Below are positions 59,635-64,000 of a stretch of DNA of 64,000 nt, one piece after another. Origin of the DNA: Pseudomonas lactis. GTDB taxonomy: Bacteria > Pseudomonadota > Gammaproteobacteria > Pseudomonadales > Pseudomonadaceae. The stretch lies in the NCBI RefSeq assembly GCF_001439845.1, contig NZ_JYLO01000020.1, forward strand, positions 50,297 through 114,296, given 5' to 3'. The notes beneath the pieces are model-generated. The model saw only the letters and a list, made by a program, of their open reading frames with translations. It was not told where the DNA came from and made no database searches. The stretch's first letter is position 1, and each line of letters opens with the position of its first letter. The position numbers were made by a program, and so were the translations under genes.

Positions 59635-61787
59635 CACGAAGTGACCGTGCCGATGGCATGAATACAATGAGTCTCGGCAAACGGTGTCGGCACAATCCGC
59701 CCATGCTCCATCACCACAACCCGATCTGCCGACGCAATCGTCTCAGCGCGGTGAGCGATGATGATGCGCGTCACCGCCAACGCACGCACCGCCTCGTTGA
59801 CCTGTTGCTCGCAGGCCATATCCAGATGGCTGGTGGCTTCATCCAGAATCAGAATGTCGGGTTTCTTGTAGAGCGCCCTGGCTAACAGCACACGCTGTTT
59901 CTGACCACCAGACAACACCGTGCCCATATCACCTACCAAGGTGTTGTAACCCATCGGCATGGCCAGAATGTCGCTATGAATGGACGCCATGCGTGCACAC
60001 TCCATGGCCCAGTCCAGATCAGGATTTGACTCAAAAAACACAATGTTGTCTGACAGTGAACCAGCGAACAGACAGTCGTCCTGCATGACTGTGCCGATCT
60101 TGCCGCGAAACTTTTCGGTACCCAGTTGCTGCAAATCACTACCGGCGATGCAAATCTTGCCCTCAGTAGGCTGGAGGATTCCTAACAGCAAGCTGACAAG
60201 GGTGCTCTTGCCACTGCCCGAGACCCCAGTGATCGCCACTGACTCGCCCTGTGCGATGCATAGATCAATACCGTCAAGTACGAATGGCTCTTGATCGGAA
60301 TATCGATATTTCACACCTTTGAGTTCAATATCTACAGGGCTTGCTGGCCACGTCACGCCGGCGAGCGTCCCACGACTGTCTTCCGGTGGATGCATGACGA
60401 TGTCGGCCAGTCGCTCACTTTGCAGACGCAGCATGTAAAGCTCAAAAAAATGATCGATCAGACTCGCGACGCGGCTGACAAACTGATTTTTATAAGCCAT
60501 GAAGGCGATTAGTACACCCACGGTGAACTGGTTATTCATGACCATCGACGCACCGACCCCTACGGCGATCAGGCTTTCCAGACCGAATATCAAACCGTTC
60601 AACTGCGTGTAGATCAGCTGTAACTTCTGAGTCCGCAATCCTGCATTGATCTGCTCTACCAGCAATCCAAGCCAGGCGAGACGCCGTTCATTCTGGCGCT
60701 GGAACAGCTTGATCGGTCGTATGCCGCGTACCGTTTCCAAGAAGTGGCTTTCCTGGCGAGCGGCGTGAACAATCTGCTCTTCGCTGGCCCGCCGTAACGG
60801 GTAGTACCACGCCCAGCGAACCAGGGCGTACAGGAACATCGCTGCTGCTGCGATGGCCGCCAATAATGGGCTGTATACAAGCATTAGCGTGAAGGTAGCG
60901 ATGGTCATCAGACCATCCAGAACGGCGGAAAAGAACGCGGCTGTCAGGGTCCCCTGAATGACGTCGACAGCACCGAAGCGTGAGACAACATCTCCCAGAT
61001 GACGCTTTTCAAAATACTGGATTGGCAGGCGCAGTAGATGACTGAAGACATTGGCACACCATTGCACGCTCAACAGCGTACTCATGTGCATCATGACCCA
61101 GGCCCTAATGGCACTCACCGTTTGCTGCATCAGCAACAACAGGCCAAAGCCAATTATCAACGTGGTCAGCAGGTCACGATCCTGTGTGACCAATACGTTA
61201 TCGAGCGTCCATTGCAGCAAGAACGGACTGACCAGTGAGAACACTTCCAAGGCTAATGCCAAGACCAATACCTGCCCAAGGGAGCGATAAAGGCCACTCA
61301 CTTTTCCCAGCATACCCATCAGTTTGACCTGGGGCTTGGGCTCCTGCTTTTCAAAGCCTCCTTCCGGCCAGACTTCGAGCGCTACCCCGGTAAAGGATTT
61401 GCTGGCCTCGGCCAAGCTCAGATGCCGCATGCCACTCGCAGGGTCATGCACAATAATTTGTTGACTCTCTACCGCCTTGAGCACAACGAAGTGGTTGAAG
61501 TTCCAATGCAAAATACAGGGCAGCTTGAGTTTGTTCAGATCTTCAAGTTCCAGCCTGACAGCCCGAGTACCGAGATTGAGCTGGTCGGCAATCTGGATCA
61601 GTTGCTTGAGCGTACTGCCTTTGAGCGACACGTTGAATTGGCGGCGCAAGTCCATCAACGTGGAATGATGACCATGGAAGCCTGTGATCATCGCCAGGCA
61701 GGCCAGGCCACACTCCGTGGCTTCAGTTTGCAGAATCAAGGGCAGGCGGCGACCCATTCGCAAGGAGATCGCATCGAGGTAGCTCAT
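59634..61787 (-). CDS. Peptidase-containing ABC transporter (C39, bacteriocin exporter, CvaB/MchF-like)
   Basis: A 717-residue transporter that removes double-glycine leaders and exports the peptide. The N-terminal C39 peptidase has Cys26 (TEATECGLACLAMI), His99 (HWNFNHFVVL) and Asp115 (VHDPASG). Six membrane helices follow. The ATPase has Walker A GVSGSGKST (521-529), signature LSGGQKQRV (625-633) and Walker B ILILDEAT. Its substrate should be the precursor at 53873, which has the matching leader. It lies between the HlyD and TolC genes. Confidence 0.93.
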   Translation of the reverse strand: MSYLDAISLRMGRRLPLILQTEATECGLACLAMITGFHGHHSTLMDLRRQFNVSLKGSTLKQLIQIADQLNLGTRAVRLELEDLNKLKLPCILHWNFNHFVVLKAVESQQIIVHDPASGMRHLSLAEASKSFTGVALEVWPEGGFEKQEPKPQVKLMGMLGKVSGLYRSLGQVLVLALALEVFSLVSPFLLQWTLDNVLVTQDRDLLTTLIIGFGLLLLMQQTVSAIRAWVMMHMSTLLSVQWCANVFSHLLRLPIQYFEKRHLGDVVSRFGAVDVIQGTLTAAFFSAVLDGLMTIATFTLMLVYSPLLAAIAAAAMFLYALVRWAWYYPLRRASEEQIVHAARQESHFLETVRGIRPIKLFQRQNERRLAWLGLLVEQINAGLRTQKLQLIYTQLNGLIFGLESLIAVGVGASMVMNNQFTVGVLIAFMAYKNQFVSRVASLIDHFFELYMLRLQSERLADIVMHPPEDSRGTLAGVTWPASPVDIELKGVKYRYSDQEPFVLDGIDLCIAQGESVAITGVSGSGKSTLVSLLLGILQPTEGKICIAGSDLQQLGTEKFRGKIGTVMQDDCLFAGSLSDNIVFFESNPDLDWAMECARMASIHSDILAMPMGYNTLVGDMGTVLSGGQKQRVLLARALYKKPDILILDEATSHLDMACEQQVNEAVRALAVTRIIIAHRAETIASADRVVVMEHGRIVPTPFAETHCIHAIGTVTS

Positions 61788-61796
61788 GCTGCTCTC

Positions 61797-63071
61797 CTAA
61801 AGTTTTCCAGTCAGGCTGTAGAGCGGCTCAAGCACCCACTCATAGAGGCGGCGGGTCTCCTGCAGAATATCTGCCTCAACCAACATGCCGGTTTGCAGCG
61901 CGCGCGGCTTGCCGTAAGCCAGTACGGATTGCGCTTCGATATCAACGCGAATGCGATAAATCTGCTCACCTTCAAGGCCAAGCCCTGGAACGCTACCGGT
62001 CATCGTTGCCAGATCAGCGGCCGACAGCGATGCTTTTGAGATAGAGGTAACGCTGCCACTGTGTTGGCCGAACTTTTGGTAGGGGTATGCCTGATACCGC
62101 ACTCTCACGGGGTCGCCCGCACGCACAAAACCAATGGCTTTGCTAGGTGCGTACAACTCTACTTGTAGATGGGAATTGGCGGGCACAATGCTCATCAAGA
62201 CCCGCGAGCTATCAACCGTCTGGCCCGGCTCAACAAGAATCGCAGTGGCCACCCCATCTTGGGGAGCCGTTATGACCAAGGCACGCTTGGCTTCGCTTTC
62301 AATGAGTTCTTGCTGGATACCCGACAGCGAGCGCTGAATGCCGGCAAGTTGGTTTTCATGCAGTGACGAAAGACCTGCAAGCTCATGCTGCACCTGCACC
62401 AATTGCAGATTCAACACTGTCGTTTCGCGTGCCAGTCCCTGAAGCGTCTGATGCTGGCCAAGTAGTTCGGACTGGCGCTGTTGAAGTTGATCCATTGAGA
62501 TGTAACCCTTATCCATCAATCCTTGATAACGATCAGCCGCATTGGTCGCCAGCTTTACAAGCTGCTCCTGACTGGCTGTCTGTTGTGCGAGCGTTCGCAG
62601 TTGTCGTCGCAGACTGTCCAGCTTGCTTTGCAGGCTTTGCCGCTCCTGCGCTTGAAGTTGCTTTTTTTTCATGAGTTCATCACTGAGAGAACGTTGCCGC
62701 ATTGCAAGTTGATCGCTTACGTCTGCTTGTACCGGCCGCGAATCCCCTGCATATCGTTCACTGGAAACTCGGAACAATGGCGCTCCCTGTTTAACCGGCT
62801 GGCCTTCCTCGATAAAGCGCTCGAGGACCAAACCGTACTGGGGAGCGTGTATTTTCAGTTGCCCCGCGAAGGGCACCAACTGACCCGGTACAGTGATGCG
62901 CTTTGTGTAACTGCCACAAAGAAAAAAAGTCACCACCATGGTCGCGAGCAACCCCGCAACCAGCGTCAAAAAGGCAAAGGAGACCGGCCTGACGAGCACA
63001 ATTTCACCTAGCCAATTCACATGCCTGGAGGTCAACGCCTCAAGCCGGAACAGTGGGGTTTTCGACGTCAC
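61797..63071 (-). CDS. HlyD/CvaA family membrane fusion protein
   Basis: A 424-residue periplasmic adaptor with one N-terminal membrane helix (about residues 30-55). A lipoyl/barrel-sandwich half (APQYGLVLERFIEEGQPVKQG) and a long coiled coil (residues about 120-270, many Gln and Leu) are followed by the second half (ITAPQDGVATAILVEPGQTV). It links the ABC transporter to TolC. It is the first gene of the six-gene operon that runs to 54847, so the promoter should lie in 63072-63256. Confidence 0.92.
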   Translation of the reverse strand: MTSKTPLFRLEALTSRHVNWLGEIVLVRPVSFAFLTLVAGLLATMVVTFFLCGSYTKRITVPGQLVPFAGQLKIHAPQYGLVLERFIEEGQPVKQGAPLFRVSSERYAGDSRPVQADVSDQLAMRQRSLSDELMKKKQLQAQERQSLQSKLDSLRRQLRTLAQQTASQEQLVKLATNAADRYQGLMDKGYISMDQLQQRQSELLGQHQTLQGLARETTVLNLQLVQVQHELAGLSSLHENQLAGIQRSLSGIQQELIESEAKRALVITAPQDGVATAILVEPGQTVDSSRVLMSIVPANSHLQVELYAPSKAIGFVRAGDPVRVRYQAYPYQKFGQHSGSVTSISKASLSAADLATMTGSVPGLGLEGEQIYRIRVDIEAQSVLAYGKPRALQTGMLVEADILQETRRLYEWVLEPLYSLTGKL

Positions 63072-63256
63072 AACTTGTCCTTATCAATCACTCTCGAATT
63101 CGGTTCGCACAACAAGCTTTCTTTCAGCATAAAAAAACCGAACCGATAAAATTAAAAATCGTTCTGATACAAAATATTTCAGCGAATAAATTTTCTCCTC
63201 CCTCGTTCGTAAGGCATATAGACAAATATGATTCGGATCAGTTATTCATAAAAAAC

Positions 63257-63499
63257 ATGAATACCAACCCTGCTTTCCCGAAAAACAACAAAGGAAAACC
63301 AGCATTGAAATTTACCAACCGTGAAGCTGATGTGTTAGGCCTTTTGATTTACGGCCTGACCAACAAAGAAATCGGTCGACAATTGGGAATTAGCGACCAT
63401 ACCGTCAGGGATCACATTTCATCAATATTAAAAAAGACCAACACGACCAGCCGTGTAGAGCTAGCGGTTTTGAGCAGCACCATGAAGCGCCCACTATAG
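63257..63499 (+). CDS. Small LuxR-type (GerE) helix-turn-helix protein
   Basis: An 80-residue protein that is almost only a LuxR-type HTH: LTNREADVLGLL-like FTNREADVLGLLIYGLTNKE and GRQLGISDHTVRDHISSILK. No receiver or sensing domain is attached if the ATG at 63257 is used; the frame is open further upstream but shows no domain. It is divergent from the export operon and is its likely regulator, perhaps also acting at the palindrome 53752. Confidence 0.8.
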   Translation: MNTNPAFPKNNKGKPALKFTNREADVLGLLIYGLTNKEIGRQLGISDHTVRDHISSILKKTNTTSRVELAVLSSTMKRPL

Positions 63500-63683
63500 T
63501 CCGAGTATCACGCCTTTAAAAATAGACACAATAACTTGAGCCGTTTTCGACCCCACCGAGCGTAAATTAATATCGAAATTTAAAGTATTAATAAAACCTA
63601 GACTGATAGCCCGAGAAAGCTCAAAACTTCATGCCTCAGCTACAGGCTCCAGAACTGAATTTATTTCTAGGAAATAAATAGCC

Positions 63684-63770
63684 ATGACAGCCTCCACAGC
63701 ACAAGCGCTGGCTGACGCCGAGCGATTCCAGCTGGTTACACACCCTGACGACAGTCTCTTTTGCAATTGA
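63684..63770 (+). CDS. Possible 28-residue small ORF
   Basis: ATG at 63684 with AGGAAATAAATAG upstream; the peptide begins MTASTAQALADAERF and ends SLFCN. It has no leader-like GG motif and no family. It could be a real small protein of the island or the broken start of a lost gene. The rest of 63500-63920 is AT-rich and holds nothing else I can support. Confidence 0.25.
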   Translation: MTASTAQALADAERFQLVTHPDDSLFCN

Positions 63771-63920
63771 TAGCCAGTCCGCTAGCTTTAACGCAAACGA
63801 ATAGCACAACGTCTGCGTGCAAAAAAAAAAAACGTTATCCCTGCCAAATTAAATTAAGATCACATTTTAAATAACCGCACTGTAGGCTTTTGAATAGTTT
63901 TCCTCCAAATAAATCTTGGC

Positions 63921-63948
63921 AAAAAAAAAAAAAAAAAAAAAAAAAAAA
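63921..63948. other. 28-base poly-A tract near the window end
   Basis: An uninterrupted run of 28 A residues, followed by AAAACCCGCCGGGG, which looks like half of a terminator stem. A shorter run of 12 A lies at 63821-63832. Such long homopolymers are rare in Pseudomonas, so an assembly or base-calling artefact at a contig end is likely. Confidence 0.6.
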
Positions 63949-64000
63949 TAAGAAAACCCGCCGGGGACCAAAGAACCCCCCCCAGCACCAGCTGAAATCC

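Noticed and set aside
63684..63770. Second bacteriocin precursor
   Set aside because: No double-glycine leader and only 28 codons; kept only as a low-confidence small ORF.
63921..63948. T-tract of an intrinsic terminator on the minus strand
   Set aside because: The run is far too long for a normal terminator and the adjacent stem is incomplete; an artefact is more likely.

Overview
The window looks like chromosomal DNA of a Pseudomonas of the P. fluorescens group. The evidence is GC-rich codon use, many REP palindromes of the GAGCGAGCTTGCTCGCGAA and GGGGGCTTGCCCCC types, DUF6124-type small proteins, a BdlA-like sensor and a gene order of mostly housekeeping or accessory metabolism. No rRNA, tRNA, CRISPR array or prophage structural gene was seen.

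Layout. 1-4325: the start of an M4 metallopeptidase gene (cut by the edge), a DNA/RNA endonuclease, then a cobalamin riboswitch in front of a three-gene, translationally coupled corrinoid ABC importer. 4384-9000: a REP doublet split by a 438-bp insertion element, a TspO / alpha-beta hydrolase / acetyltransferase operon, a chromate transporter and a nucleotidyltransferase-like protein. 9129-13184: a three-gene oxidoreductase unit (haem-motif protein, small subunit, GMC flavoprotein) in which the flavoprotein ends in a LecA-like lectin domain. 13254-24755: small accessory genes (GFA protein, five acetyltransferases, a methyltransferase, a cupin), a c-di-GMP and sensing block (GGDEF protein, BdlA-like sensor, HTH protein), several gene remnants and a second, 748-bp copy of the insertion element. 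24807-29244: an iron-starvation sigma / anti-sigma / TonB receptor cassette. 29264-37072: amino-acid permease with its GlxA/AraC regulator, an OPT transporter, GST, TrmK and others. 37083-40914: a GntR regulator with the glucarate transporter and glucarate dehydratase. 40973-42713: a chitinase and a lytic polysaccharide monooxygenase, both without signal peptides. 42923-53409: an orphan antitoxin, regulators with their targets (MerR / hydrolase, TetR / hotdog protein, GlxA-type / isochorismatase-like), a thiosulfate-type transporter and a transglutaminase-like protein. 53752-63499: an AT-richer bacteriocin island.

The most interesting system is the island at 53873-63499. It has a 92-residue precursor with a double-glycine leader and a serine-ending tail, a small three-helix membrane protein (probable immunity), a HlyC-like acyltransferase homologue whose catalytic His position is not His, a SelO-like (pseudokinase/AMPylase fold) protein, an SbmA-like membrane protein, and a complete type I secretion set (TolC, C39-peptidase ABC transporter, HlyD) with a small LuxR-type regulator. 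The layout resembles class IIb (siderophore-linked) microcin loci of enterobacteria, but there is no salmochelin or enterobactin gene nearby, so the group that might be attached is unknown.

A second finding is a pair of loci (14268-14796 and 43701-44286) in which a DUF6124-type small gene is preceded by a leader with the a1/b1 - antisense - a2/b2 logic of the phage P1/P7 C4 antisense RNA. The stems covary between the two copies and the second target covers the ribosome binding site. A third is an element found twice, in opposite orientation, with 20-bp inverted ends and perfect 8-bp target duplications but no transposase.
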